From positions 3,846,501 to 3,910,500 of the forward strand of contig NZ_CP107970.1 of assembly GCF_036090055.1 (NCBI RefSeq): DNA of 64,000 bases, given 5' to 3'. The notes below the pieces were generated by a model. The model searched no databases. It saw only the letters and a program-made list of their open reading frames with translations, and was not told the origin of the DNA. Positions within the stretch are counted from its first letter, which is position 1. Every line of letters begins with the position of its first letter. The position numbers and the translations under genes are program-made. The stretch comes from Nocardioides sp. NBC_00368 (GTDB taxonomy: Bacteria; Actinomycetota; Actinomycetes; Propionibacteriales; Nocardioidaceae). Of the stretch, positions 25,391 to 35,072 are shown piece by piece.

Positions 25391-26815
25391 TCACTCACCT
25401 GCCTGGATGACATCAACAAGAGGAGCCACGACCGGCTGGGCCGCCGAGATCAGCGGTCCAGGGACGAAGCCGAAGAAGAAGAGCGCGACCAGCAGCGGCA
25501 CGAGTACGCCGACCTCCCGCCGGTCGAGGTCGCGGACCGGTCTCCGGGAGAGCTGGGCGGGCCCGGTGAAGATCCGCTGGTAGGCCCACAGCACGTAGAT
25601 CGCGGCAAGCACGATCGCGGTGACCGCGATGACGCCGACCAGCCAGTGGTAGTCGAACGCGCTGATCAGGACCATGATCTCGGAGACGAACTGGGACAGC
25701 CCGGGAAGGCCGGCGGTGGCCAGTCCGGCGATCAGGAACGTGCCGGCGAGCACCGGGGTGGCCTTCTCCAGCCCCTGCATCGAGGAGATCGAGGCGGTGC
25801 CCTTGCGAGCGATCAGGAATCCGGCGATCAGGAACATCGCCGCGGTCGCGACCCCGTGGTTGACCATGTAGAGGATCGCGCCGACCAGGCCCTCGCGGGT
25901 CGCCGCGAAGATGCCGAGCGTGATCAGCCCGAAGTGGCTCAGCGAGGTCAGACCGATCAGGCGGAGCAGGTCGTCCTGCCCGATCGCGAGCACCGCGCCG
26001 TAGACGATCGAGATCAGCGCCAGCACGATGACGACGGGCGTCGCCCAGGCGGAGGCCTCCGGCACCAGACCCAGGCAGAGCCGGATCATGCCGAAGGTGC
26101 CGATCTTGTCGAGGACGCACACCAGGAGCACCGAGGTCGGCGTCGTGGCCTGCTCGGTCGTGTCGGCCAGCCAGGTGTGCACCGGGAACAGCGGCGCCTT
26201 GACCGCGAACGCGATGAACATCGCCACGAAGATCCAGCGCTCGGCGGTGGTGCCGATGTCGAGCCGGGCCAGGTCGCTGATCAGGTAGGACGGCGCACCG
26301 GCCTCCGAGGAGACCACGAAGAACCCGATCAGCGCACCGAGCAGCACGAGTCCGCCGCCGAGCTGGAACATCAGGAACTTGAGCGCGGCCTTGGCCCGGT
26401 TGGGCCCGCCGTGCTGGCCGATCATGAAGTACGCCGGGATCAGCGTCGCCTCGAAGGCGATGTAGAAGACGAACAGATCGGCGGCCAGGAAGGTGAGCAG
26501 CGCGAAGGCCTCCAGGGCCAGCGCCCAGGCGTACCACCGCTTGTCGTGGTCCTTGACCGCCGCCACCATCACCAGCGGGACCAGGACGACGGTCAGCAGC
26601 ACCATCAGCTTGCCGAAGCCGTCCATCTCGAGCGCCCAGTGGACGCCGAGCGGCTCCATCCAGACGACGTCGGTGTCGGGGGCCGTGAACATCGTGACGA
26701 GACCGGCGATCAGGGTGGCGATCGCGAAGCCGAAGGCCCACAGCTTGGGCCGGGCCGGCATCACCGCGGTGACCAGCGCGCCCACGAACGGGATGAGGAC
26801 GAGAGTTGTCAGCAT
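25391..26815 (-). CDS. nuoM: NADH-quinone oxidoreductase subunit M
   Basis: 474-aa proton-pumping membrane subunit. VFYIAFEATLIPAYFMIGQ contains the conserved glutamate of helix 5, AVKAPLFPVHTWLADTTEQA the helix-7 lysine region, and DLLRLIGLTSLSHFGLITLG helix 8. The length is slightly short of E. coli NuoM (~509) but usual for actinobacteria. The start overlaps the nuoL stop (TGATG). Confidence 0.97.
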   Translation of the reverse strand: MLTTLVLIPFVGALVTAVMPARPKLWAFGFAIATLIAGLVTMFTAPDTDVVWMEPLGVHWALEMDGFGKLMVLLTVVLVPLVMVAAVKDHDKRWYAWALALEAFALLTFLAADLFVFYIAFEATLIPAYFMIGQHGGPNRAKAALKFLMFQLGGGLVLLGALIGFFVVSSEAGAPSYLISDLARLDIGTTAERWIFVAMFIAFAVKAPLFPVHTWLADTTEQATTPTSVLLVCVLDKIGTFGMIRLCLGLVPEASAWATPVVIVLALISIVYGAVLAIGQDDLLRLIGLTSLSHFGLITLGIFAATREGLVGAILYMVNHGVATAAMFLIAGFLIARKGTASISSMQGLEKATPVLAGTFLIAGLATAGLPGLSQFVSEIMVLISAFDYHWLVGVIAVTAIVLAAIYVLWAYQRIFTGPAQLSRRPVRDLDRREVGVLVPLLVALFFFGFVPGPLISAAQPVVAPLVDVIQAGE

Positions 26816-28680
26816 CAGTTGACCACCAGGATCGCGAGGGTCACCAGCACAGTGCCACCGAGGACGGAGAGGGCATAGGAGCGTACGTAGCCGGTCTGTG
26901 CCTTGCGGAGCTCACCGGCGATCGCTGCCAGGGCGATCGGGCCACCGCTCATCAGGCCGTCGACGGCGTACTTGTCGGTCGCCAGGGCGCCGCGGGTGAT
27001 CGCCATCCCGGGCGGCACCACGACGTCCTCGATGTGCGGGACGTGCAGGTAGGGAGTCGGCTCGGTCGTGGCCGGGCGGCGCCCGAAGACGAACCCGGCG
27101 GCCGCGACGCCGATCGCGACCACGAGCACCGCGAGGACGGAGGTCGCCCAGACCGGGAGCGGACCGTGGTGCTCGGCGTGGCCGATGGCCACGACCGGCT
27201 CGAGCCAGTGCTCGATCCAACCGCCGAGCGCGAACACACCGCCGAGGACCGACAGCGCGGCGAGGACGACGAGCGGCCCGGTCATGATCCGCGGCGACTC
27301 GTGCGGATGTACGCCCTCGGGCCACCGCTTGCGGCCGAAGAAGGCGAGCATCATCAGGCGGGTCATGTAGAACGCGGTCACGCCGGCGGCCAGCAGGGCG
27401 ATGATGCCGACCAGCCAGCTCTCGGCGAAGGCGACCTCGAGGATCTTGTCCTTCGACCAGAAGCCGGCGAAGCCGGGGAAGCCGATGATCGCCAGGTAGC
27501 CCATCGCGAAGGTCAGGAACGTAACAGGCAGCGCCCGGCTGAGGGCGCCGTAGTGCTTGAGGTTCACGTCGTCGTTCATGCCGTGCATCAGGGAGCCTGC
27601 GCCGAGGAACATGTTGGCCTTGAAGAAGCCGTGGGTGAGCAGGTGGAAGATCGCGAACGCGTAGCCCGGCCCACCCAGGCCGGCGGCCAGCATCATGTAG
27701 CCGATCTGGCTCATCGTCGAACCGGCCAGGACCTTCTTGATGTCGTCCTTCACGCAGGAGATCGCGGCACCCCAGATGATCGTCACCAGGGCGACGACCA
27801 CGACGGCGGTCGAGGCGGCCTCGGCGGCGTCGAAGATCGCGCTGCTGCGGACGATCAGGTAGACGCCCGCGGTCACCATGGTCGCCGCGTGGATCAGCGC
27901 CGAGACGGGCGTCGGGCCCTCCATCGCGTCGAGCAGCCAGCCCTGCAGCGGCACCTGGGCGGACTTTCCGCAGGCGCCGACCAGCAGCAGGATGCCGAGC
28001 CAGTTGAGGGTCGTGGTGGTCGTGTCGCTGATGTCGATCGCGGAGAAGGACGTCGACCCGAAGGTGACGAAGGACAGCGCGATCGCCAGCGAGAGACCCA
28101 TGTCGCCGACCCTGTTCATCACGAACGCCTTCTTCGCGGCGGCGGCCGCGGACGGCTTGTGCTGCCAGAAGCCGATCAGCAGGTAGGACGCCAGACCGAC
28201 GCCCTCCCAGCCGAGGAAGAGGCCGACGTAGTTCTCCGCCAGGACCAGCATCAGCATCGCGGCGAGGAACAGGTTGAGGTAGCCGAAGAACCGGGTGCGC
28301 CGCTCGTCGTGGGCCATGTAGCCGACCGAGTAGACGTGGATCAGCGTGCCGACCCCGGTGATGAGCAGCAGGAACAGGCTGGAGAGCTGGTCGTAGAGCA
28401 GGTCGAAGCCCACCGACAGATCACCGGTGTCGAACCAGGTGTAGAGGTGCTGGACGACCTGCCTGCTCTCCTCGTCGCGACCGAACGCGGCGATGAAGAG
28501 GACGAGCGACAGCACGAAGGACGCACCGGCGAGCACGACCGCGAGCCAGTGCCCGATCCGGTCGAAGAGCGCCGGAGCCAGCGGCCGGCCGATCAGGATC
28601 AGAGCAGCGCCGGCCAGGGGCAGCGCGATGACCAGCCAGATCAGCGAGAAGACGCCGCTGGCCTCAACAGGATTCACCAC
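26815..28680 (-). CDS. nuoL: NADH-quinone oxidoreductase subunit L
   Basis: 621-aa distal proton-pumping subunit, about 16 helices with a long C-terminal amphipathic helix expected. GWEGVGLASYLLIGFWQHKP, GKSAQVPLQGWLLDAMEGPT (with helix-7 lysine) and IHAATMVTAGVYLIVRSS are classic NuoL motifs; FHLLTHGFFKANMFLGAGS follows. Start GTG 28680, overlapping the nuoK stop by 7 nt. Normal family length. Confidence 0.97.
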   Translation of the reverse strand: MVNPVEASGVFSLIWLVIALPLAGAALILIGRPLAPALFDRIGHWLAVVLAGASFVLSLVLFIAAFGRDEESRQVVQHLYTWFDTGDLSVGFDLLYDQLSSLFLLLITGVGTLIHVYSVGYMAHDERRTRFFGYLNLFLAAMLMLVLAENYVGLFLGWEGVGLASYLLIGFWQHKPSAAAAAKKAFVMNRVGDMGLSLAIALSFVTFGSTSFSAIDISDTTTTTLNWLGILLLVGACGKSAQVPLQGWLLDAMEGPTPVSALIHAATMVTAGVYLIVRSSAIFDAAEAASTAVVVVALVTIIWGAAISCVKDDIKKVLAGSTMSQIGYMMLAAGLGGPGYAFAIFHLLTHGFFKANMFLGAGSLMHGMNDDVNLKHYGALSRALPVTFLTFAMGYLAIIGFPGFAGFWSKDKILEVAFAESWLVGIIALLAAGVTAFYMTRLMMLAFFGRKRWPEGVHPHESPRIMTGPLVVLAALSVLGGVFALGGWIEHWLEPVVAIGHAEHHGPLPVWATSVLAVLVVAIGVAAAGFVFGRRPATTEPTPYLHVPHIEDVVVPPGMAITRGALATDKYAVDGLMSGGPIALAAIAGELRKAQTGYVRSYALSVLGGTVLVTLAILVVN

Positions 28681-28979
28681 TTGAGCATCCTTGGCTCGTC
28701 GACCGAAGCCGTGTTTCTGGTGCGGAAGATGGTCATGATGATGGCCAGCCCGACGACCACCTCAGCGGCCGCGACGACCATCACGAAGAACGCCGTCACC
28801 TGCCCGTCGAGGTTGCCGTGCATCCGGCTGAACGCCACCAGGGCCAGGTTGGCGGCGTTGAGCATGAGCTCGACGCACATGAAGACGACGATCGCGTTTC
28901 GCCTGGTCAGCACTCCGATCGTGCCGATCGTGAAGAGGATGGCGGACAAGATGACGTACGCCGTGGTGTTGTCTGTCAT
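28674..28979 (-). CDS. nuoK: NADH-quinone oxidoreductase subunit K
   Basis: 101-aa three-helix subunit in the proton path. The glutamates of FMCVELMLNAANLALVAF (helix 2) and VAAAEVVVGLAIIMTIFR (helix 3) are conserved for proton transfer. ATGA overlap with nuoJ. Confidence 0.97.
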   Translation of the reverse strand: MTDNTTAYVILSAILFTIGTIGVLTRRNAIVVFMCVELMLNAANLALVAFSRMHGNLDGQVTAFFVMVVAAAEVVVGLAIIMTIFRTRNTASVDEPRMLKW

Positions 28980-29689
28980 TCGCCCTGCCCCTCGTCACTC
29001 GTGCCGTTCGCCCCACCCGCGAGGATCGCCGGGACCGACTTCGTGCTCTGCGACCCGTCCGGCAGCAGCGCCGGGGTGTCGTTGCTGTTGTGGCGCGCGA
29101 AGGTGCCCGGTGGGGGCAGCGGGCCGAGGTGCTTGCCGCTCTTCGCGTAGTCGGCGACCCGCTGGCGGGCCAGGTCGCTCTGGCTCTGCTTCGGGTCGAT
29201 CCGCTCGCGGTGGGCCAGCACCATCGCCCCGATCGCGGCGGTGATCAGCAGCGCGCTGGTCGCTTCGAAGGCGATCACGTAGCGAGAGAAGAGGAGGTCC
29301 GCGAGGCGCTGTACGTTGCCACCCGCGTTGGCGCTGGACAGACCGCGCATGGTGGCGATGCTCGCCTGGCCGACGCCCGCGATCAGCGTCGCGCCCAGCC
29401 CGACCCCGAGGATGACCGCGAGCACCTTCTGCCCCGCGATCGTCTCCTTGAGCCGGTCGGAGGTGTCGACGCCGACCAGCATGATCACGAACAGGAACAG
29501 CATCAGGATCGCGCCGGTGTAGACCACGATCTGCACGGCGAACAGGAACGGCGCCTCCAGCGTCGCGTAGATCATCGCGAGCCCGACCATGACGACCGCC
29601 AGCGACAGCGCGGCGTGCACGGGCTTGCGCGCGAAGAGCAGGCCCAGCGCCGCGATCACCGTGACCGAGGCGAGGATGACGAAGCTCAC
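28976..29689 (-). CDS. nuoJ: NADH-quinone oxidoreductase subunit J
   Basis: 237-aa membrane subunit with five helices in the first ~165 residues. FAVQIVVYTGAILMLFLFVIMLV holds the conserved helix-3 pi-bulge region. The C-terminal ~75 residues (from RIDPKQSQSDLARQRV) are soluble and rich in Gly/Ser/Pro, longer than in E. coli NuoJ but common in actinobacteria. ATGA overlaps on both sides (nuoI, nuoK). Confidence 0.96.
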   Translation of the reverse strand: MSFVILASVTVIAALGLLFARKPVHAALSLAVVMVGLAMIYATLEAPFLFAVQIVVYTGAILMLFLFVIMLVGVDTSDRLKETIAGQKVLAVILGVGLGATLIAGVGQASIATMRGLSSANAGGNVQRLADLLFSRYVIAFEATSALLITAAIGAMVLAHRERIDPKQSQSDLARQRVADYAKSGKHLGPLPPPGTFARHNSNDTPALLPDGSQSTKSVPAILAGGANGTSDEGQGE

Positions 29690-30225
29690 TGGACTCGCTC
29701 CTTAGGCTCCGGTGCGTAGTAGGAGGTGTCGTCGTTGCCGAGGAACATCGGGTGGGGAGGCGCCTCCATTCCGTCCTCGAGCGGTGCGAGCAGGTCCTGC
29801 TTCTCGTAGATCAGGCTCTCGCGCGAGGTGTCGGCGAGCTCGTACTCGTTGGTCATCGTCAGCGCCCGCGTCGGGCAGGCCTCGATGCACAGCCCGCACA
29901 GGATGCAGCGCAGGTAGTTGATCTGGTAGACGCGGCCGTAGCGCTCACCCGGCGAGTAGCGCTCCTCCTCGGTGTTCTCCGCACCCTCGACGTAGATGGC
30001 GTCGGCCGGACAGGCCCACGCGCACAGCTCGCAGCCGACGCACTTCTCCAGGCCGTCGGGGTGCCGGTTGAGCTGGTGGCGGCCGTGGAAACGCTCCTCG
30101 GTCGGCTCCTTCTGCTGCGGGTACTGCTCGGTGACCGGCTTCTTGAACTGCGTCCCGAACGTCACCGCGAACCCGCTCACCGGGTCCCAGAAGCGCTCCT
30201 TGAACGTGCGGTCGTCGTTGCTCAC
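29686..30225 (-). CDS. nuoI: NADH-quinone oxidoreductase subunit I (8Fe ferredoxin)
   Basis: 179-aa peripheral-arm subunit carrying clusters N6a and N6b. Two complete CxxCxxC...CP motifs are seen: CVGCELCAWACP near residue 62 and CILCGLCIEACP near 106. The N-terminal amphipathic helix region WDPVSGFAVTFGTQFKKPVTE docks on the membrane arm. It overlaps nuoH and nuoJ by 4 nt each. Confidence 0.97.
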   Translation of the reverse strand: MSNDDRTFKERFWDPVSGFAVTFGTQFKKPVTEQYPQQKEPTEERFHGRHQLNRHPDGLEKCVGCELCAWACPADAIYVEGAENTEEERYSPGERYGRVYQINYLRCILCGLCIEACPTRALTMTNEYELADTSRESLIYEKQDLLAPLEDGMEAPPHPMFLGNDDTSYYAPEPKERVQ

Positions 30226-31532
30226 TTTGCCTCCTCAGGAGAGGGAAGAATGCGGTGTGCTGAGCCTGTCGAAGTGCGTACGCCGTTGGCACCCGACGGA
30301 GGTCCGAATACCAGCGGCTGGGCGGCACCTCGCACGGCGCCGCCCTGCGGCAGCGCGGGCGTCGGGAAGCCGCCGGTCGGAGTGCTGACCTGGGCCTCCT
30401 TCTCCGGAAGCCGGTTGAGGAAGCCGAGCACCACGACCACCGTGATGGCCAGACCGAAGCCGAAGAGGATCCAGTTGGGACTGAAGCCGCCCTCGATGGC
30501 GGCCATCTTGATGACCGCGACGACGACGATCCAGGCGAGGCTCGCCGGCAGCAGGACCTTCCAGCCGAGCGACATGAACTGGTCGTAGCGCAGTCGCGGC
30601 AGGGTGCCGCGCAGCCAGATGAAGATCCAGATGAAGAAGAACATCTTCAGGAAGAACCACAGCACCGGCCAGTAGCCCTCGTTGGCGCCGGCCCAGATGG
30701 TGCCGAGGCCGAGCGGGGCTCGCCAGCCGCCGAGGAACAGCGTCGTGGCGAGCGCGCTGACGGTGGCCATGTTGATGTATTCGGCCAGGAAGAAGAGCGC
30801 GAACTTCAGGCTGGAGTATTCGGTGTGGAAACCACCGACGAGCTCGCCCTCCGCCTCGGGGAGGTCGAACGGCGCGCGGTTCGTCTCGCCGACCATCGAG
30901 ATGCAGTAGATCAGGAAGGACGGCAGCAGCAGCGCGCCGAACCACCAGTCCTGCTGCGCCGCGACGATCTGGCTCGTGGACAGACTGCCGGCCATCAGGA
31001 AGACGGTGACGAGCGCCAGGCCCATGCTCACCTCGTACGAGATCATCTGAGCGCTGCTGCGCAGGCCTCCCAGCAGCGAGTAGGTCGAGCCCGAGGCCCA
31101 CCCACCGAGGACGATCCCGTAGATGCCGATGCTGGCGATCGCCATCACGAACAGCACCGCGACCGGCATGTCGGTCAGCTGCAGCGGCGTCTGGACACCG
31201 AAGAGGTTGACCTCCGGGCCGAACGGGATCACCGAGAACGTCACGAACGCCGGCACCGTGGCCAGGATCGGCGCGGTGATGAAGACGATCTTGTCGGCCT
31301 TCTCCGGGGTCAGGTCCTCCTTGAGCGCCAGCTTCACGCCGTCGGCGAGGGACTGCAACAGACCGAACGGTCCGTGCCGGTTCGGGCCGATGCGGTGCTG
31401 CATCCGGGCCACGACCTTGCGCTCCCACCAGATGTTGAACAGCGTCAGCACGACGCAGACCACGAAGACCAGCAGCACCTTGATCGCGATGATCCACCAG
31501 GGGTCCTGGCCGAACTGCTCCAGCCCGTTCAC
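30222..31532 (-). CDS. nuoH: NADH-quinone oxidoreductase subunit H
   Basis: 436-aa quinone-chamber subunit with about eight helices. WERKVVARMQHRIGPNRHGP, GLLQSLADGVKLALKED, EVSMGLALV and RAPFDLPEAEGELVGGFHTE (the conserved acidic loop near quinone) are complete. The last ~60 residues (from EKEAQVSTPTGG) go beyond the conserved fold; part of this tail (GVRTSTGSAHRI) is encoded by a diverged copy of the dispersed repeat at 30255-30277. It overlaps nuoG and nuoI by 4 nt. Confidence 0.97.
   Translation of the reverse strand: MNGLEQFGQDPWWIIAIKVLLVFVVCVVLTLFNIWWERKVVARMQHRIGPNRHGPFGLLQSLADGVKLALKEDLTPEKADKIVFITAPILATVPAFVTFSVIPFGPEVNLFGVQTPLQLTDMPVAVLFVMAIASIGIYGIVLGGWASGSTYSLLGGLRSSAQMISYEVSMGLALVTVFLMAGSLSTSQIVAAQQDWWFGALLLPSFLIYCISMVGETNRAPFDLPEAEGELVGGFHTEYSSLKFALFFLAEYINMATVSALATTLFLGGWRAPLGLGTIWAGANEGYWPVLWFFLKMFFFIWIFIWLRGTLPRLRYDQFMSLGWKVLLPASLAWIVVVAVIKMAAIEGGFSPNWILFGFGLAITVVVVLGFLNRLPEKEAQVSTPTGGFPTPALPQGGAVRGAAQPLVFGPPSGANGVRTSTGSAHRILPSPEEAK
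30255..30277. repeat. Diverged dispersed repeat, end of nuoH
   Basis: GCTGAGCCTGTCGAAG here matches the reverse complement of the 22-nt repeat at 1098-1119 and 33747-33768 in the core GAGCyTGTCGA. It lies ~35-55 nt before the nuoH stop and is read in frame. Confidence 0.5.
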
Positions 31533-33724
31533 TGCTGTGCCCCCTCAACTGTCACGGTCGAACCCGGCGAGGCGAGGTCGGCCCAGACACCGCGCCCGAA
31601 GCTGTTCGTCGGCACCCACACGGTGCCGTCCGCCATCTCGGCCGGCAGCGCCGGAAGCGTCCAGCTCCCCCGGTCACCGGTGACCGTCACAACGTCACCG
31701 AGCTCCGCGTGGAGCGCCGCCGGGAGGCGTACGAAAGCGGGGCGGGCGGTCGCCGCCAGCGCCTTGTCACCGCTCTGCAGCGTCCCGTTGTCGAGCATCA
31801 GATGCCAGGTCGCCAGCCGGAGCCCCGCCGAATCGGTAGTTGTGGCGGCCGAGTCGGTAGTTGTGGGCGACGAGACGACAGTTTCGTCCGCCACTTCTGC
31901 GGACTCGGCGCCCAATTGTGCGAACTCGGCGGTGATGTGGGCGAGGACCTCGGCGTCGGAGTAGGCCGCGGGCTTGTCGAAGACCTTCTCGAACGGGCGG
32001 CGGCGGCCTTCCCAGGTGACGAACGTGCCGGCCTTCTCCGAGGCGGTGGCAACAGGGAGTACGACGTCGGCACGCTCGGTCACGGCGGTGACCCGCTGCT
32101 CGAGGCTGACCACGAAGCCGGCCTGGTCCAGGGCCGCCAGGAAGGCGGCCGGGTCGGCGGTGTCGTCGGGGTCCACGCCGGCGACCACGAGGGCATCGAG
32201 GCCGGCTCGGACCATGGCGTCGGCGTCGAGACCGCCCTCGCCCGGGAGCAGGTCGGCCTCGACCGCGCCCCGGTCGCCGGCGCGACGCGGCACCCAGGCG
32301 AGCCTGGCGCCGGTGCGGTCGGCGAGATCGGCCGCGGCGGAGTAGCCGCCGGGGCTGGTGGCCAGCCGTTCGCCGACCAGGATCACCGAAGCCTCGGTGA
32401 CCCCGCTGACCTGCGACAACACGTCCTTCTCGGCGCCGGGAGCGGTCAGGACGACCTCGGCTCCCAGCTTGCGGGAGCCCTCCGATGCGTACGCGCTCAG
32501 GGCGGTGATCCGCAGGCCCTTTCGGTTGGCCTTGCGCAGCCGCAGGAAGAGTGTGCCGGCCTCGTCCTCGGGCTCGAGCCCGACCAGGACGACATGGTCG
32601 GCGGCGTCGAGATCCGCGTAGGTGACGCTCGTGCCCGCCACCCGCGAGCGGAGGAAACCTGTCTCCTCCTCCGACAGCGGCCGGGCACGGAAGTCGATGT
32701 GAGGCGTGCGGAGCGTGTCGCGGGCGAAGGCCGCGTAGGCCTTCGCGTCCTCCAGCGTCAGCCGGCCGCCGGGCAGCACACCCACCGAGCCGGCACCGGC
32801 CAGACCCTGGGCGGCGACGGCGACAGCCTCCAGCCAGGACGCCGGCCGGAGCTCGCCGTCCTCGCGCACCATCGGCGAGGTGAGCCGGTCACGGACGGCG
32901 TAGCGGAAGCCGAAGCGGTCCTTGTCGGAGATCCACTCTTCGTTGACCTCGGGGTCGTTGCCGGCGAGGCGGCGCATGACCTTGCCCCGACGGTGGTCGA
33001 TGCGGATCGCGGCGCCACAGGCGTCGTGCTCGGCGACGCCCGGGGTCGAGACGAGGTCGAAGGGGCGGGCCCGGAACCGGTAGTCGTCGCTGGTCAGCGC
33101 ACCGACCGGGCAGATCTGGATGACGTTGCCGGAGAAGTAGGACGAGAACGGCTTGTCGTCGGCGATGCCGATCTGCTGCTGCGCACCACGCTGGATCAGC
33201 GCGATCCCCGGGTCGCCCGGGATCTCGGCGGCGAAGCGGGTACAGCGCTGGCAGACGATGCACCGCTCACGGTCGAGCAAGACGTTGGGCGAGAGGTTGA
33301 TGGGCTTGGGGAACGTACGCTTCGTCCCCTCGAACCGGGTCTCCCCCTGCCCGTGGGACATCGCCTGGTTCTGCAGCGGGCACTCGCCGCCCTTGTCGCA
33401 CACCGGACAGTCCAGCGGGTGGTTGACCAGGAGGAACTCCATGATCCCGTGCTGCGCCTTCACGGCCGTGGAGTTCTGCGTCTCCACCACCATGCCCTCG
33501 GCGACCGGGATCGTGCACGAGGCCTGCGGCTTCGGGAAACCCCGGCCGTTGCCGGCGTCGGGGATGTCCACCAGGCACTGCCGGCAGGCACCGACGGGAG
33601 CCAGCAGCGGGTGGTCGCAGAACCGCGGGATCTCGATCCCGGCCTCCTCGGCGGCCCGGATCACGAGAGTCCCTTCGGGCACGGTCACATCGGTGCCGTC
33701 GATCTTCAGCGTCACGTCAGTCAT
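31529..33724 (-). CDS. nuoG: NADH-quinone oxidoreductase subunit G
   Basis: 731-aa iron-sulfur subunit. Start ATG 33724 (MTDVTLKIDGTDV) overlaps the nuoF end by 8 nt; the longer in-frame region to 34078 is antisense-like nuoF overlap. The N-terminal [2Fe-2S] domain has CDHPLLAPVGACRQC, the [4Fe-4S] ligands HPLDCPVCDKGGECPLQ, then CIVCQRCTRFAAEIPG, and the molybdopterin-oxidoreductase-like fold (residues ~220-730) with C-terminal MopB-type beta barrel (GDVVTVTGDRGSWTLPAL). A stretch near residues 605-630 with two TTTDSA units is low-complexity and probably a flexible insertion. Confidence 0.96.
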   Translation of the reverse strand: MTDVTLKIDGTDVTVPEGTLVIRAAEEAGIEIPRFCDHPLLAPVGACRQCLVDIPDAGNGRGFPKPQASCTIPVAEGMVVETQNSTAVKAQHGIMEFLLVNHPLDCPVCDKGGECPLQNQAMSHGQGETRFEGTKRTFPKPINLSPNVLLDRERCIVCQRCTRFAAEIPGDPGIALIQRGAQQQIGIADDKPFSSYFSGNVIQICPVGALTSDDYRFRARPFDLVSTPGVAEHDACGAAIRIDHRRGKVMRRLAGNDPEVNEEWISDKDRFGFRYAVRDRLTSPMVREDGELRPASWLEAVAVAAQGLAGAGSVGVLPGGRLTLEDAKAYAAFARDTLRTPHIDFRARPLSEEETGFLRSRVAGTSVTYADLDAADHVVLVGLEPEDEAGTLFLRLRKANRKGLRITALSAYASEGSRKLGAEVVLTAPGAEKDVLSQVSGVTEASVILVGERLATSPGGYSAAADLADRTGARLAWVPRRAGDRGAVEADLLPGEGGLDADAMVRAGLDALVVAGVDPDDTADPAAFLAALDQAGFVVSLEQRVTAVTERADVVLPVATASEKAGTFVTWEGRRRPFEKVFDKPAAYSDAEVLAHITAEFAQLGAESAEVADETVVSSPTTTDSAATTTDSAGLRLATWHLMLDNGTLQSGDKALAATARPAFVRLPAALHAELGDVVTVTGDRGSWTLPALPAEMADGTVWVPTNSFGRGVWADLASPGSTVTVEGAQQ

Positions 33725-35072
33725 GGTCGACTGCCTCCTCGCGGGTGGTCTCGACAAGCTCGACCACCGGATCCGCCCATGCAGTCGACGCGGCCGGGTC
33801 GAACGGGCAGCCGCCCTGCTCGAGGTGGGCCAGGTATTCGTCTCGGAAGTACTTGATCGAGGAGGTGATCGGGCTCGTCGCACCGTCACCCAGCGCACAG
33901 AACGAGCGGCCGAGGATGTTGTCGCACTGGTCGAGCAGCAGGTCGAGGTCTTCGGGTTTGCCGTCGCCCTTCTCCAGCCGCTCCAGCACCTGCACCAGCC
34001 ACCAGGTGCCCTCGCGGCACGGGGTGCACTTGCCGCACGACTCGTGCTTGTAGAACTCCGTCCACCGCAGCACCGCACGGACCACGCAGACGGAGTCGTC
34101 GAAGATCTGCAGCGCGCGGGTGCCGAGCATCGAGCCCGCCGCCGCGACGCCTTCGAAGTCCAGCGTCACGTCCAGGTGCTCCTGGGTGAACAGCGGTGTC
34201 GAGGAGCCACCGGGGGTCCAGAACTTCAGCTCGTGCCCCTCGCGTACGCCACCGGCCAGCTCGATCAGCTGGCGCAGCGTGATGCCGAGCGGAGCCTCGT
34301 ACTGACCGGGCTTCTTGACGTGACCGGAGAGCGAGAAGATGCCGACGCCGGCCGACTTCTCGGTGCCCATTCCCGCGAACCAGGAGGCGCCGTTCTTCAC
34401 GATCGCCGGCACCGAGGCGATCGACTCCGCGTTGTTGATCACGGTCGGGCTCGCGTAGAGACCGGCGACGGCCGGAAACGGCGGACGCAGCCTCGGCTGC
34501 CCGCGACGTCCCTCGAGCGAGTCGAGCAGCGCGGTCTCCTCGCCACAGATGTAGGCCCCGGCGCCCGCGTGCACGACCAGCTCGAGGTCGTACCCGGAGC
34601 CGTGGATGTTCTTGCCGAGGTGGCCGGCCGCGTAGGCCTCACGGACCGCGGCCTGCAGCCGCCGGATCACGTGCAGCACCTCGCCGCGTACGTAGATGAA
34701 GGCACGCTCCGCACGGATGGCGTAGGAGGAGATGATCACGCCCTCGACCAGGGTGTGGGGCGAGGCCATCATGAGCGGGATGTCCTTGCAGGTGCCCGGC
34801 TCGGACTCGTCGGCGTTGACCACCAGGTAGCGCGGCTTGGGGTTCTCGGGGTCGGGCGGCGGCAGGAAGCCCCACTTCACCCCCGTCGGGAAGCCGGCGC
34901 CGCCGCGGCCGCGGAGACCGGAGTCCTTGACCGCGGTCTGTACGTCCACGGGAGCCATCCCGAGCGCGATGTCGAGCGCCTCGTAGCCGCCGGTGGCGGT
35001 GTAGGCGGGCAGCGTCCAGGCCCGCTCGTCGCCCCAGTTGGCGGTCAGGACCGGGGTCAGCGTGTCAGTCAT
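33717..35072 (-). CDS. nuoF: NADH-quinone oxidoreductase subunit F
   Basis: 451-aa NADH- and FMN-binding subunit. Start ATG 35072 (MTDTLTPVLTANW). LRGRGGAGFPTGVKWGF near residue 50 (glycine-rich NADH loop), VVNADESEPGTCKD (FMN), GAYICGEETALLDSLEGRRG and the N3 cluster ligands ESCGKCTPCREGT near 352 are intact, with a final Cys in FCALGDGA. The C-terminal VVELVETT stretch is encoded by the dispersed 22-nt repeat and is not part of the conserved fold. It overlaps nuoE and nuoG by 8 nt each. Confidence 0.97.
   Translation of the reverse strand: MTDTLTPVLTANWGDERAWTLPAYTATGGYEALDIALGMAPVDVQTAVKDSGLRGRGGAGFPTGVKWGFLPPPDPENPKPRYLVVNADESEPGTCKDIPLMMASPHTLVEGVIISSYAIRAERAFIYVRGEVLHVIRRLQAAVREAYAAGHLGKNIHGSGYDLELVVHAGAGAYICGEETALLDSLEGRRGQPRLRPPFPAVAGLYASPTVINNAESIASVPAIVKNGASWFAGMGTEKSAGVGIFSLSGHVKKPGQYEAPLGITLRQLIELAGGVREGHELKFWTPGGSSTPLFTQEHLDVTLDFEGVAAAGSMLGTRALQIFDDSVCVVRAVLRWTEFYKHESCGKCTPCREGTWWLVQVLERLEKGDGKPEDLDLLLDQCDNILGRSFCALGDGATSPITSSIKYFRDEYLAHLEQGGCPFDPAASTAWADPVVELVETTREEAVDHD
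33747..33768. repeat. Dispersed 22-nt repeat, copy 2 (end of nuoF)
   Basis: Identical in all 22 positions to 1098-1119. Here it is read on the minus strand as VVELVETT near the NuoF C-terminus, about 30 nt before the stop. Confidence 0.75.

Noticed and set aside
23830..25410. 526-codon + strand frame opposite nuoN, and similar long frames opposite nuoM, nuoL and guaD
   Set aside because: Antisense shadows of conserved NDH-1 and guanine deaminase genes; composition is low-complexity and no start or RBS context supports them.
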